This document shows, one piece after another, positions 9,534 through 16,155 of a stretch of 32,893 nt of DNA. The position numbers and the translations under genes are program-made. Numbering within the stretch: position 1 is the stretch's first letter; every line of letters starts with the position of its first letter. The notes beneath the pieces are model-generated. The model worked only from the letters and a program-made list of their open reading frames with translations. It ran no database searches and had not been told where the DNA came from. The stretch is from an uncultured Agathobacter sp. (GTDB taxonomy: Bacteria > Bacillota > Clostridia > Lachnospirales > Lachnospiraceae), in assembly GCA_945910395.1 (NCBI GenBank), contig CAMDYX010000025.1:1-32893 (forward strand). The letters are read 5' to 3'.

Positions 9534-10088
9534 TTAAACAGTAAGAATCTCTTTACTCTTTGCATCAATTGCACTATCAATCTTTGCAACATAAGAATCT
9601 GTAAGCTTCTGTACGCTGTCTTCAAGATCCTTAACCTCATCCTCTGAAATATCATCGCCCTTGCCCAATTTTTTCAAATAGTCCATGGCATCACGACGAA
9701 TATTACGGATTGCAACCTTTGCATCCTCACCCTTTTTCTTTACATCCTTTGCCAGCTCCTTACGGCGCTCCTCTGTAAGCTCCGGAAAAACAAGACGAAT
9801 GATTTTTCCGTCATTGGAAGGATTAATTCCGATATCGGAGCAAAGAATCGCTTTTTCAATTTCCTTTACCAAGGATGGCTCCCAAGGCTGAATCATAATC
9901 ACACGAGCTTCCGGTACGCTGACATTGGCAACCGTCTGAATCGGTGAAGGTGTTCCGTAATAATCTACCTTCAGTTTATCAAGAACATGTGGATTGGCAC
10001 GTCCCGCACGAATACCTGCATATTCCTCCTCAAGGTTTTTCAAAGATTTTTCCATCTTTTCCTGAAAATTATTTAATCTTGCATCCAT
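9534..10088 (-). CDS. frr: Ribosome recycling factor
   Basis: Cytoplasmic protein that, with EF-G, splits post-termination ribosomes from mRNA. Its 184 residues match the usual RRF length of about 185. Typical features are an N-terminal helix with EEYAGIRAGRANPHVLDKL, the middle domain with IQTVANVSVPEARVIMIQPW, IGINPSNDGKIIRLVFPELT, and the C-terminal helices with RRKELAKDVKKKGEDAKVAI. A strong AGGAGG 9 nt upstream supports the ATG. It follows pyrH by 18 nt, the near-universal pyrH-frr pair, and a terminator-like hairpin comes right after it. Confidence 0.98.
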   Translation of the reverse strand: MDARLNNFQEKMEKSLKNLEEEYAGIRAGRANPHVLDKLKVDYYGTPSPIQTVANVSVPEARVIMIQPWEPSLVKEIEKAILCSDIGINPSNDGKIIRLVFPELTEERRKELAKDVKKKGEDAKVAIRNIRRDAMDYLKKLGKGDDISEDEVKDLEDSVQKLTDSYVAKIDSAIDAKSKEILTV

Positions 10089-10106
10089 GTAACAAAACCT
10101 CCTAAA

Positions 10107-10802
10107 TTATACCGTTACCTTCGTTCCACTAAACTGACCGCTCAATGCTTTTACAATGCTGTTTTCCTCATTTAATCCAAATACATACATTGGCATTTTA
10201 TTCTCCATTGCCATAATGGAAGCTGTAAGATCTACAACCGCAAGCTTTTTATCAATGACTTCCTGAATAGACACTTCATCATACTTTTTCGCATTTGGAT
10301 TGGTTTTCGGATCGCTATCATAAACCCCATCAATGGACTTTGCAAGGAAAATACCCTCAGCGTCAATTTCAATTGCACGAAGAACTGTTGCTGTATCCGT
10401 TGAGAAATACGGATGTCCGGTTCCGCCTGCAAAAAATACCACCATGTTGTGATCAAAATACTTATTTGCGCGGTCTTTTGAATAGAGCTTGGTCATGGAA
10501 CCGCATTCAAAAGGCGTAAGAACTGCCGTCTTCATTCCGACATACCGGAAAATTTCCGATACATAAATACAGTTCATAACGGTTGCAAGCATTCCAATCT
10601 GATCGGCCTTTGTTCGATCAATGGTCTCACTGGTGCGTCCTCTCCAGAAATTACCGCCACCAATCACAATTCCAACTTCCATGCCCTGATCGACCAGTTG
10701 TTTGACCTGATTTGCAACAACAATGACCGTTGCCTCGTCAAAGCCATGATGCTTCTCTCCGGCTAAGGCTTCACCACTTAATTTTAATAAAATGCGCTTC
10801 AT
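10107..10802 (-). CDS. pyrH: UMP kinase
   Basis: Amino-acid-kinase-fold enzyme that phosphorylates UMP to UDP and is usually allosterically controlled by GTP and UTP. Motifs are KRILLKLSGEALAG at the N-terminus, VIGGGNFWRG (phosphate loop), STDTATVLRAIEIDAEG, and a conserved C-terminal FSGTKVT. The frame extends upstream to a TTG at 10826, but no ribosome binding site precedes that codon, and PyrH proteins normally begin MKRILLKLSGE, so I use the ATG at 10802 (231 residues). A GGAAGG lies about 14 nt upstream, which is long, so the start is less certain than the gene. The bactofilin stop is 33 nt upstream. Confidence 0.96.
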   Translation of the reverse strand: MKRILLKLSGEALAGEKHHGFDEATVIVVANQVKQLVDQGMEVGIVIGGGNFWRGRTSETIDRTKADQIGMLATVMNCIYVSEIFRYVGMKTAVLTPFECGSMTKLYSKDRANKYFDHNMVVFFAGGTGHPYFSTDTATVLRAIEIDAEGIFLAKSIDGVYDSDPKTNPNAKKYDEVSIQEVIDKKLAVVDLTASIMAMENKMPMYVFGLNEENSIVKALSGQFSGTKVTV

Positions 10803-10835
10803 ATCAGAATCGTCATCCTTCCTCAACTAAAAGTG

Positions 10836-11621
10836 TTATTTTGCTTCAAATAATCCCTGAACATCAATGTCAGCATAGCACTGTGAGCAGAAACCTTCGA
10901 TTACCGCACCATTATTAATCTGTACGGAACGGGATTTAATATTACCCATAATAACAGCAGAGGTATCTACAACTACCGGTCCCTGAACATCAATATCACC
11001 CTTTACAGCGCCCGCGATTACTGCGGAAGAAGCGGTAATATTACCAATAATAACAGAACCTGTTCCAACCTTAACCGTTCCGGTAGAAACAACCTCACCC
11101 TCAATTTTTGCGACATCTGCAAAGAACTCAGAGGAATTGCTGTTACCATTAATAGTTCCGGTTACCGTAATCTTTCCATTACAGGTTACATTTCCATTAA
11201 TTGTTCCCTGAATTTCAAAGGAACCGGAAGACATAAGATCACCGGTAAGTGTTGTGCTTGCTGTAATAACAGAGGTCTCCTCTGTAGCTGCCTGTGGGTT
11301 AACTGATGCTGTAATTGGTGTATCCATTCTCATATTCTCCTTTGTAACTGTTCTCTGTTCAGCCGGCTGAACTGTTTTTTCTTCTTCCATATCCATGGAA
11401 GCAAACTCTTCTGCAAATTTCTCACTAACTGAAGGATTCTGTTCTTCTACCTTTTCCAGTAATCCGTCCAATTTTTTAAGCTCATCTTCTACATTTACCT
11501 TTTCATTCAAGGTATCCACAACAAGTGTATCATCCACACGTGTATCTGCGGCTTCTCCACCAGGTACGAGTTCATTCACTGCCTGTGAAAAATCATCCTT
11601 AAAATCTTTAAAAAGTCCCAT
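10836..11621 (-). CDS. Bactofilin family cytoskeletal protein
   Basis: Bactofilins polymerise without nucleotides into filaments that scaffold wall-remodelling or polar proteins. The C-terminal half (about 118-257) shows the repeating short-strand pattern of the family's beta-helix, such as GTINGNVTCNGKITVTG, GSVIIGNITASSAVIAGAVK and GDIDVQGPVVV. The N-terminal 115 residues are unusual for a bactofilin: an amphipathic segment MGLFKDFKDDFSQAVNELV that could bind membrane, then an acidic, probably coiled-coil region and a disordered linker. There is a CxxC pair (C245, C248) near the end of the helix. A GGAGG 7 nt upstream supports the ATG. The gene follows the deacetylase-like gene by 14 nt and interrupts the usual tsf-pyrH adjacency. 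Confidence 0.9.
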   Translation of the reverse strand: MGLFKDFKDDFSQAVNELVPGGEAADTRVDDTLVVDTLNEKVNVEDELKKLDGLLEKVEEQNPSVSEKFAEEFASMDMEEEKTVQPAEQRTVTKENMRMDTPITASVNPQAATEETSVITASTTLTGDLMSSGSFEIQGTINGNVTCNGKITVTGTINGNSNSSEFFADVAKIEGEVVSTGTVKVGTGSVIIGNITASSAVIAGAVKGDIDVQGPVVVDTSAVIMGNIKSRSVQINNGAVIEGFCSQCYADIDVQGLFEAK

Positions 11622-11635
11622 TTTATTCCTCCATT

Positions 11636-12601
11636 TTATTCAACGCTATCCGCCTTTATGTACTGAATCACGTCTGTATTCTCATCAATCGGAAGTACCT
11701 CTGCCCCCATATCGCCTAACGCTTCAATGAGCGGGCCCAAGGCCTCTGCCGTTGTTGACTTATCTGCTCCGTCGTGCAAAAGCACAACCGATGTTTTGTA
11801 ATTTGCAATGCCTTTCGTAACGTTACTTACGATATCGTCTACCGAATAGTCAAATGCGGCATCTCCGGCAGAAACATTCCAATCATAGAATGTGATTTGT
11901 TCTTCATTTAAAATATGAACGAACTCCGCCATATCTACATTGCTGATCTCATTCCCGCTGCCACCGGGGAAACGATAATATTCACTTCTTATTCCGCAGG
12001 TCTCATAAAGGAAATCTGAAATCTGCTTATAATCGTTGTAAAACGCATCGGTCGAAGTGTAAAGCATACTGTATTGATTCGAATAGGAATGCATCCCTAA
12101 GGTATGTCCATCCTCCACAATTCTTTGGTAGATTGGAATCAATTCTTCATTGGTATCCCCGGATACAAAAAAGGTTGCCTTTACCTGATACTCTTCAAGC
12201 ACATCCAAAATCTTTTGTGTATTCTCACCAACTTCACAGTCAAAGGTCAGATAAACATAATGCTTGTCTCCCTCTTTTGCCATGTTTTCAGGAGTATCTA
12301 TCCCACGGATGACATTTGCATATAAATCATCCTTTTCCATGACAGCTGCATTTTCCTGCTTTTCTGTAGGAATTTCCTCTACGCTTTCTGTAGAAACCTG
12401 TTGCTCCATCAACGCTTTTTTGCCTTCTAAGGCCCGTACTCTTTTGTTCAGTTTTACTACGCTTACTGAAAGAATAATGATTGCCAGAAGTGATAAGATC
12501 ATCCATAATGAAATAGTGATGATAATACCATTCTTTATTCGATTTACTCTTTTGCGTCTCTCTCTCTGCTGTTCCAATGCGTTCTGGGTCTCTGTATTCA
12601 C
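11636..12601 (-). CDS. Membrane-anchored polysaccharide deacetylase-like protein with altered metal site
   Basis: The protein has an N-terminal cytoplasmic basic segment, one transmembrane helix, a short coiled coil (VVKLNKRVRALEGKK), then an extracytoplasmic NodB-type domain like those of PgdA-family peptidoglycan N-deacetylases. Domain motifs are recognisable: YLTFDCEVGENTQ (motif 1), GHTLGMHSYSN (motif 2), YRFPGGSGN (motif 3), DWNVSAGD (motif 4) and VVLLHDG (motif 5). Motif 1 normally reads TFDDG and motif 2 H-S/T-x-x-H. Here the metal-binding second Asp is Cys and the second His is Asn, so activity is doubtful. The frame opens at a TTG (12622), but a GGAGG lies 7 nt before the GTG at 12601 and only 1 nt before the ATG at 12607; I favour the GTG. 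It is followed by the bactofilin gene. Confidence 0.85.
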   Translation of the reverse strand: MNTETQNALEQQRERRKRVNRIKNGIIITISLWMILSLLAIIILSVSVVKLNKRVRALEGKKALMEQQVSTESVEEIPTEKQENAAVMEKDDLYANVIRGIDTPENMAKEGDKHYVYLTFDCEVGENTQKILDVLEEYQVKATFFVSGDTNEELIPIYQRIVEDGHTLGMHSYSNQYSMLYTSTDAFYNDYKQISDFLYETCGIRSEYYRFPGGSGNEISNVDMAEFVHILNEEQITFYDWNVSAGDAAFDYSVDDIVSNVTKGIANYKTSVVLLHDGADKSTTAEALGPLIEALGDMGAEVLPIDENTDVIQYIKADSVE

Positions 12602-12633
12602 ACGCATACCTCCACAGAACAATATCCTAATCT

Positions 12634-12661
12634 ATTTTATCACATTTCAAATAATTGTAAA
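12634..12661 (-). promoter_or_regulatory. Candidate promoter of the deacetylase-bactofilin pair
   Basis: The minus strand reads TTTACA (complement of 12656-12661), 16 nt, then TAAAAT (complement of 12634-12639), each one mismatch from the vegetative sigma-A consensus. It lies between the tsf terminator and the deacetylase-like gene, about 33 nt before the chosen start, exactly where a promoter is needed if the terminator works. Confidence 0.6.
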
Positions 12662-12695
12662 GAAAAAAAGGACCATCGTATTGAAACGATGGTCC
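12662..12695 (-). terminator. Rho-independent terminator after tsf
   Basis: A perfect 10-bp stem, formed by GGACCATCGT at 12670-12679 and ACGATGGTCC at 12686-12695 with a 6-nt loop, is followed on the minus strand by a run of seven T. It starts 16 nt past the tsf stop codon. This is the best terminator in the window. Confidence 0.9.
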
Positions 12696-12711
12696 AAATA
12701 TTTCTAAGAAA

Positions 12712-13635
12712 TTAGCCTAACTGTGCTGCAACCTCTGCTGCAAAGTCCTCATTTTTCTTTTCCATTCCTTCGCCAACTTCAAAACGAACGAACTTGGTTA
12801 CTACTAAATCTTTGTTTACAGATGAAAGATAGTTTGCAACAGTCTGCTTTCCATCCTCAGCCTTAACATAAACCTGATCTAATAAAACAACATCCTTTAA
12901 CTGCTTGTTGATACGTCCCTTGATCATTCCGGCCTTAACATTTTCCGGCTTTCCTGCTTCCTTAGGATCAGCTTCGATCTGAGCCTTGATGATTTCTGTC
13001 TCATGATCAATGTAAGACTGCTCTACATCACTATCAGAGATGTACATCGGATTTAATGCTGCGATCTGCATTGCAATATTTGTAAGAGCTTCCTTAGCTG
13101 CATCGTCAGATGCTCCGTTTGCTGATACAAGAACACCAATTCTTCCGCCGCCATGAATATAGGATACTACGGTATCTCCGGAAACCTTCTCAAATCTGCG
13201 GATAGAAAGCTTCTCTCCGATTGTAGCGGTCTTCTCAATTAATACTTCCTTAACGGATGAAGTACCATCTGTGTACTTCTGCCCAAGTAATGAATCAATA
13301 TCCTCGCCATTCTTACCACCATTTAAAGATGATGAAAGAGCAACCTTTGCAACATCCTGAACAAAGTTCTGGAATAATTCATTCTTAGCAACGAAATCGG
13401 TCTCAGAGTTTACTTCAACAACAACTGCATTGTTTCCTTCAATTGCTGCACGGGCAATTCCCTCTGCTGCGATACGGCTTGCTTTCTTCTCTGCCTTAGC
13501 CTGTCCGTTCTTTCTTAAGTACTCAACAGCTGCATCCATATCTCCGTTTGTCTCATTTAATGCTTTCTTACAATCCATCATTCCTGCACCGGTCATTTCA
13601 CGCAGGTCTTTTACCATTGCTGCTGTAATAGCCAT
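12712..13635 (-). CDS. tsf: Elongation factor Ts
   Basis: Guanine nucleotide exchange factor that recycles EF-Tu-GDP to EF-Tu-GTP. The 307 residues show the N-terminal UBA-like domain with the family signature LREMTGAGMMDCKKAL, then SRIAAEGIA and VEVNSETDFVAKN, followed by the dimerisation/core domain. Length is typical. A GGAGG 9 nt upstream supports the ATG. It follows rpsB by 65 nt, with an intercistronic hairpin in that gap, and is followed by a strong terminator. So rpsB-tsf is probably a two-gene transcription unit with limited read-through to the downstream genes. Confidence 0.98.
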   Translation of the reverse strand: MAITAAMVKDLREMTGAGMMDCKKALNETNGDMDAAVEYLRKNGQAKAEKKASRIAAEGIARAAIEGNNAVVVEVNSETDFVAKNELFQNFVQDVAKVALSSSLNGGKNGEDIDSLLGQKYTDGTSSVKEVLIEKTATIGEKLSIRRFEKVSGDTVVSYIHGGGRIGVLVSANGASDDAAKEALTNIAMQIAALNPMYISDSDVEQSYIDHETEIIKAQIEADPKEAGKPENVKAGMIKGRINKQLKDVVLLDQVYVKAEDGKQTVANYLSSVNKDLVVTKFVRFEVGEGMEKKNEDFAAEVAAQLG

Positions 13636-13652
13636 TTTTCTTATCCTCCATC

Positions 13653-13690
13653 AAAAAATGATGCAGGATGGCAAGTTCAACCACCCTGCA
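13653..13690 (-). terminator. Intercistronic hairpin between rpsB and tsf
   Basis: Arms at 13662-13671 and 13681-13690 form a 10-bp stem with one G-U pair on the minus-strand RNA and a 9-nt loop. Three bases later comes a run of six T. It resembles a partial terminator or attenuator that could set the ratio of S2 to EF-Ts. The tsf ribosome binding site lies just downstream. Confidence 0.55.
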
Positions 13691-13700
13691 CATAAAAATC

Positions 13701-14450
13701 TTATTCTTCTACTACTTCCTCATCAGCTGCTGCGCTCTCAGCTTCCTCAGCTGAAACTACGGCTTCCTCGCCCTGTCTTGCTTCGATAACTGCATCAGCC
13801 ATCTTAGAAACGATAAGCTTAACGGCTCTGATAGCGTCATCGTTACCTGGGATCACATAATCTAACTCATCCGGATCGCAGTTTGTATCAGCGATACCGA
13901 TTAATGTAATACCAAGTGCATGTGCTTCCTGAATACAGATATGCTCCTTCTTTGGATCCACTACAAAAATTGCATCCGGAATCTTCTTCATTTCCTTGAT
14001 ACCGCCAATGTTCTTCTCAAGCTTCTCCCACTCTTTCTTAAGAAGAGTAACTTCCTTCTTTGGAAGAACATCAAAGGTTCCGTCAGCTGCCATTGTCTCG
14101 ATCTCTTTTAATCTGTCGATACGAGTCTGGATGGTACGGAAGTTGGTAAGCATTCCACCTAACCATCTCTCATTTACATAGTACATTCCGCAACGCTCTG
14201 CTTCAGACTTGATTGCATCCTGTGCCTGCTTCTTGGTTCCTACGAAAAGGATTGTTCCACCCTGTGCTGCAATATCAGAAATTGCATCATAAGCTTCATC
14301 TACTTTTCCTACAGACTTCTGTAAGTCGATAATGTAGATACCATTACGCTCTGTGTAGATGTATGGAGCCATCTTAGGATTCCATCTTCTTGTCTGATGT
14401 CCAAAGTGAACACCTGCTTCGAGTAACTGTTTCATTGAAATTACGCTCAT
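13701..14450 (-). CDS. rpsB: 30S ribosomal protein S2
   Basis: Late-assembling small-subunit protein near the 30S head-body junction. The N-terminal [20 protein letters not shown] and later [12 protein letters not shown] and [15 protein letters not shown] are family signatures; the C-terminus is an acidic Glu/Ala tail. The frame opens at an ATG at 14465, but that ATG overlaps the ribosome binding site: its GGAGGT lies 7 nt before the ATG at 14450, which gives a standard S2 start and 249 residues. The gene has its own promoter candidate and a roughly 115-nt leader with strong secondary structure. In Bacillus rpsB also follows the fla/che-sigD operon. Confidence 0.98.
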   Translation of the reverse strand: MSVISMKQLLEAGVHFGHQTRRWNPKMAPYIYTERNGIYIIDLQKSVGKVDEAYDAISDIAAQGGTILFVGTKKQAQDAIKSEAERCGMYYVNERWLGGMLTNFRTIQTRIDRLKEIETMAADGTFDVLPKKEVTLLKKEWEKLEKNIGGIKEMKKIPDAIFVVDPKKEHICIQEAHALGITLIGIADTNCDPDELDYVIPGNDDAIRAVKLIVSKMADAVIEARQGEEAVVSAEEAESAAADEEVVEE

Positions 14451-14465
14451 TTTTCTTACCTCCAT

Positions 14466-14567
14466 TTTTGGTTGTTTTCTTCCATGTGCTTCCTATGAAT
14501 ATTGCCACCGGAGGGCGTAACCCCGGCACCGGCCTATCTCCACACATGTGCTTATTCGTTTTAAAGC
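14466..14567 (-). promoter_or_regulatory. Structured rpsB 5' leader, possible S2 autoregulatory element
   Basis: In the minus-strand RNA a CATGTG (complement of 14543-14548) can pair with a CACATG (complement of 14483-14488), closing a domain of about 65 nt. Inside it is a GC-rich hairpin from about 14508 to 14532, built from paired CCGG and GGG/CCC segments around a small loop. Such GC-rich structure is unusual in these AT-rich intergenic regions. Ribosomal protein operons are often controlled through leader structures that bind the protein; that this one binds S2 is inference, and I do not recognise a catalogued motif. Confidence 0.4.
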
Positions 14568-14596
14568 CTTTGGAATTATATCATACCAAAGGCTTT
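14563..14596 (-). repeat. Perfect 11-bp inverted repeat around the rpsB -10 element
   Basis: AAAGCCTTTGG at 14563-14573 and CCAAAGGCTTT at 14586-14596 are exact reverse complements separated by 12 nt. The spacer holds the TATAAT of the rpsB promoter. The element could be an operator, or a weak terminator for the flagellar operon: the minus-strand arm ends in TTT followed by AAAA, so the T tract is poor. Confidence 0.7.
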
Positions 14597-14603
14597 CGTG
14601 CAA
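14575..14603 (-). promoter_or_regulatory. rpsB promoter with extended -10
   Basis: The minus strand reads TTGCAC (complement of 14598-14603), 17 nt, then a perfect TATAAT (complement of 14575-14580) preceded by TG and one base, an extended -10. The weak -35 is thus compensated. Transcription should start near 14567, leaving a leader of about 115 nt before rpsB. Confidence 0.65.
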
Positions 14604-14627
14604 TAGTTTTTATGAATTTTCCAATAT

Positions 14628-15146
14628 CTAATTTACCAGTATTCTGGCAATTTCTTCGTAGGTGGAGCCTCGGGGGATTTCGAACTCTCCCACATGAATG
14701 GAATTCGCATAATTATGATCTCCCATGTATTTGCGAAAATCCTCTGCATCTTCAATCAAACTGGCCGCTGCAAGATCCTCCGCCAGAGTACGGCAGACTT
14801 CCCCTTGTACCACCGTTATTTTCACAACAGAATCATTTTCCTGTGCCGGCACATCCTGATTTTCGAATTCCGGAATCTCTTCCTCCAAATTTGAAGAAGT
14901 ATCCGGATTGGAAGCCTCCTGCTGTTTTTCATTCTGCACGGCTTCTGGCTGGGCTTCTGCTTCTGTTTCGATTTCACTTTCACTTTCAGATTCCGTCTCT
15001 GGCCAAACCATTCCTAACTCACCGGCTCTTTGAACCACTTCATCATCTGAAATCTTACTTCCATGGGAATGAAAAGCAACCATCATAAGAATGGTTGCAA
15101 AAAGAATTCCTATGCCGGCTCCTCTTAAATAATATTTAAAACGCAC
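14628..15146 (-). CDS. Membrane-anchored MltG-like fragment without catalytic domain
   Basis: The roughly 172-residue protein has one N-terminal transmembrane helix (about residues 6-25), a long acidic low-complexity linker rich in Glu, Ser and Gln, and a C-terminal segment of about 65 residues. That segment reads ITVVQGEVCRTLAEDLAAAS, then DAEDFRKYM, then VGEFEIPRGSTYEEIARIL, and resembles the N-terminal LysM-like subdomain of MltG/YceG endolytic transglycosylases. MltG is normally about 330 residues or more; the catalytic part is absent and the stop is clean, so this is a short family member rather than an obvious frameshift. The frame opens at a TTG (15173), but AGAGG lies 9 nt before the GTG at 15146, giving an 11-nt overlap with the upstream gene. 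It ends the flagellar operon. Function unknown. Confidence 0.7.
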   Translation of the reverse strand: MRFKYYLRGAGIGILFATILMMVAFHSHGSKISDDEVVQRAGELGMVWPETESESESEIETEAEAQPEAVQNEKQQEASNPDTSSNLEEEIPEFENQDVPAQENDSVVKITVVQGEVCRTLAEDLAAASLIEDAEDFRKYMGDHNYANSIHVGEFEIPRGSTYEEIARILVN

Positions 15147-15807
15147 GATTGTCTTCCTCTTTAAATAACCCAATTACCAGCTTAACTTCACCAAGTCCCA
15201 GTCCCAGTTCTTTTGCGATGTCAACATCACTTTTCCCTGCAGAATGAAGAAACAGAATATCATCATTATGATTTCTTTCGCTGTCCGTCATTGTAACGGC
15301 CGCTTCCAAAAGTTCTTCTTTTTGCATAGGTTCGGCTTTTTCAACCTGGCTTTCCACAAAGGAGACAGTCTCCTCGTATCGCTTCTGCAATTCCGGCGTC
15401 ACACTTTTTAACGTGTTAGGCAGGCTGGAAAGCTCTCCTGCCAAATCGGTAAGCTCTTTATGCTTATCGTTTAGCATACTATACAAAAACATAATTTCAT
15501 TATGGGTCTTATTCATGGACTCAAGAACCGTATCCGAATATTCACTGATTGCCATAATTTTTTCATTGGAGGTTCTCTCCATAACCCGCTCGGAAGCTGC
15601 CATAATTTCCTCAAGCTTCTCATCTACTGCATCTTCCACCTTGGAATCCGCATTCTTTAGTTGTTTTTCGACAATTATATGAAGTTCTCTATCACTTAAG
15701 CTTGTGATCTGATCAATATCCTTTTTGGATAATTTTTCCTGAAGGAAAAAACTTACCACAATAAATATCAAGCCAATAATAATTAGGCTAATTTCAACTG
15801 CCGTCAT
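15136..15807 (-). CDS. Membrane-anchored coiled-coil protein, DUF6115-like, in the SwrB position
   Basis: The 223 residues begin with one transmembrane helix (about 5-22), continue through a long, highly charged, mostly helical region (about 30-180) likely to form coiled coils, and end in a helix-turn-helix-like segment, DILFLHSAGKSDVDIAKELG then LGEVKLVIGLF. A membrane anchor with such a tail is reminiscent of the DUF6115 group. In Bacillus subtilis the gene between sigD and rpsB is swrB, a single-pass membrane protein that promotes flagellar export-gate assembly; this gene has the same neighbourhood and topology. Orthology is inferred, not shown. The ATG at 15807 has an AAGGG 8 nt upstream. 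Its 3' end overlaps the MltG-like gene. Confidence 0.75.
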   Translation of the reverse strand: MTAVEISLIIIGLIFIVVSFFLQEKLSKKDIDQITSLSDRELHIIVEKQLKNADSKVEDAVDEKLEEIMAASERVMERTSNEKIMAISEYSDTVLESMNKTHNEIMFLYSMLNDKHKELTDLAGELSSLPNTLKSVTPELQKRYEETVSFVESQVEKAEPMQKEELLEAAVTMTDSERNHNDDILFLHSAGKSDVDIAKELGLGLGEVKLVIGLFKEEDNRAF

Positions 15808-15819
15808 CGCTCTATCCCT

Positions 15820-16140
15820 TTATATTTTAATGTCAAAGCCACCAATGTCCTTTTTATTTATTACTTTTCCAATAGACTGTTTTTTTTCATTCTTCTTTTT
15901 CTTTTCGTGAGAATAATAGGTGCCCTTCCCTTCCTCCTTCGCATCCGCATCGTTTTTTGTCTTATCCGATGAACCCGCACTTTGAACCTGATGTAAAAGC
16001 ATCTCCTGCTTTTGTACCACCTGATTCTGTATATTCTGCTGGTCAACAAGGGGTTTTGCATCCTCCTGATGCTTTAGGACTCCCACATCATCCGTCCTCT
16101 GGATCATTCCGTTTAAGTCAACTGGTCGAATCAACATCAT
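15820..16140 (-). CDS. Uncharacterised small charged protein of the flagellar operon
   Basis: I do not recognise a named family. The 106-residue product has no membrane segment or signal peptide. The N-terminal half is amphipathic and Gln-rich (LKHQEDAKPLVDQQNIQ), the middle is hydrophilic and probably disordered, and the C-terminal third is very Lys-rich (SHEKKKKNEKKQ) and ends in GGFDIKI. It lies between the FapA-like gene (15-nt gap) and the coiled-coil membrane protein gene (12-nt gap), so it belongs to the operon. An AGGT 5 nt upstream supports the ATG at 16140; a second ATG follows directly at 16137. Its setting suggests a motility-related role, but nothing in the sequence defines one. 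Confidence 0.7.
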   Translation of the reverse strand: MMLIRPVDLNGMIQRTDDVGVLKHQEDAKPLVDQQNIQNQVVQKQEMLLHQVQSAGSSDKTKNDADAKEEGKGTYYSHEKKKKNEKKQSIGKVINKKDIGGFDIKI

Positions 16141-16155
16141 TTCTTACCTGTATTT

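Noticed and set aside
10803..10826. TTG start for pyrH at 10826
   Set aside because: No ribosome binding site precedes it and the extra eight residues are atypical for PyrH; the ATG at 10802 gives the standard N-terminus.
14563..14596. Confident terminator for the flagellar operon
   Set aside because: The stem is perfect but the following sense-strand bases are TTT then AAAA, and the loop carries a good -10; I list it as an inverted repeat instead.
14628..15173. Frameshifted full-length mltG
   Set aside because: The bases after the stop codon are the rpsB promoter and leader; no downstream frame continues the MltG catalytic domain.
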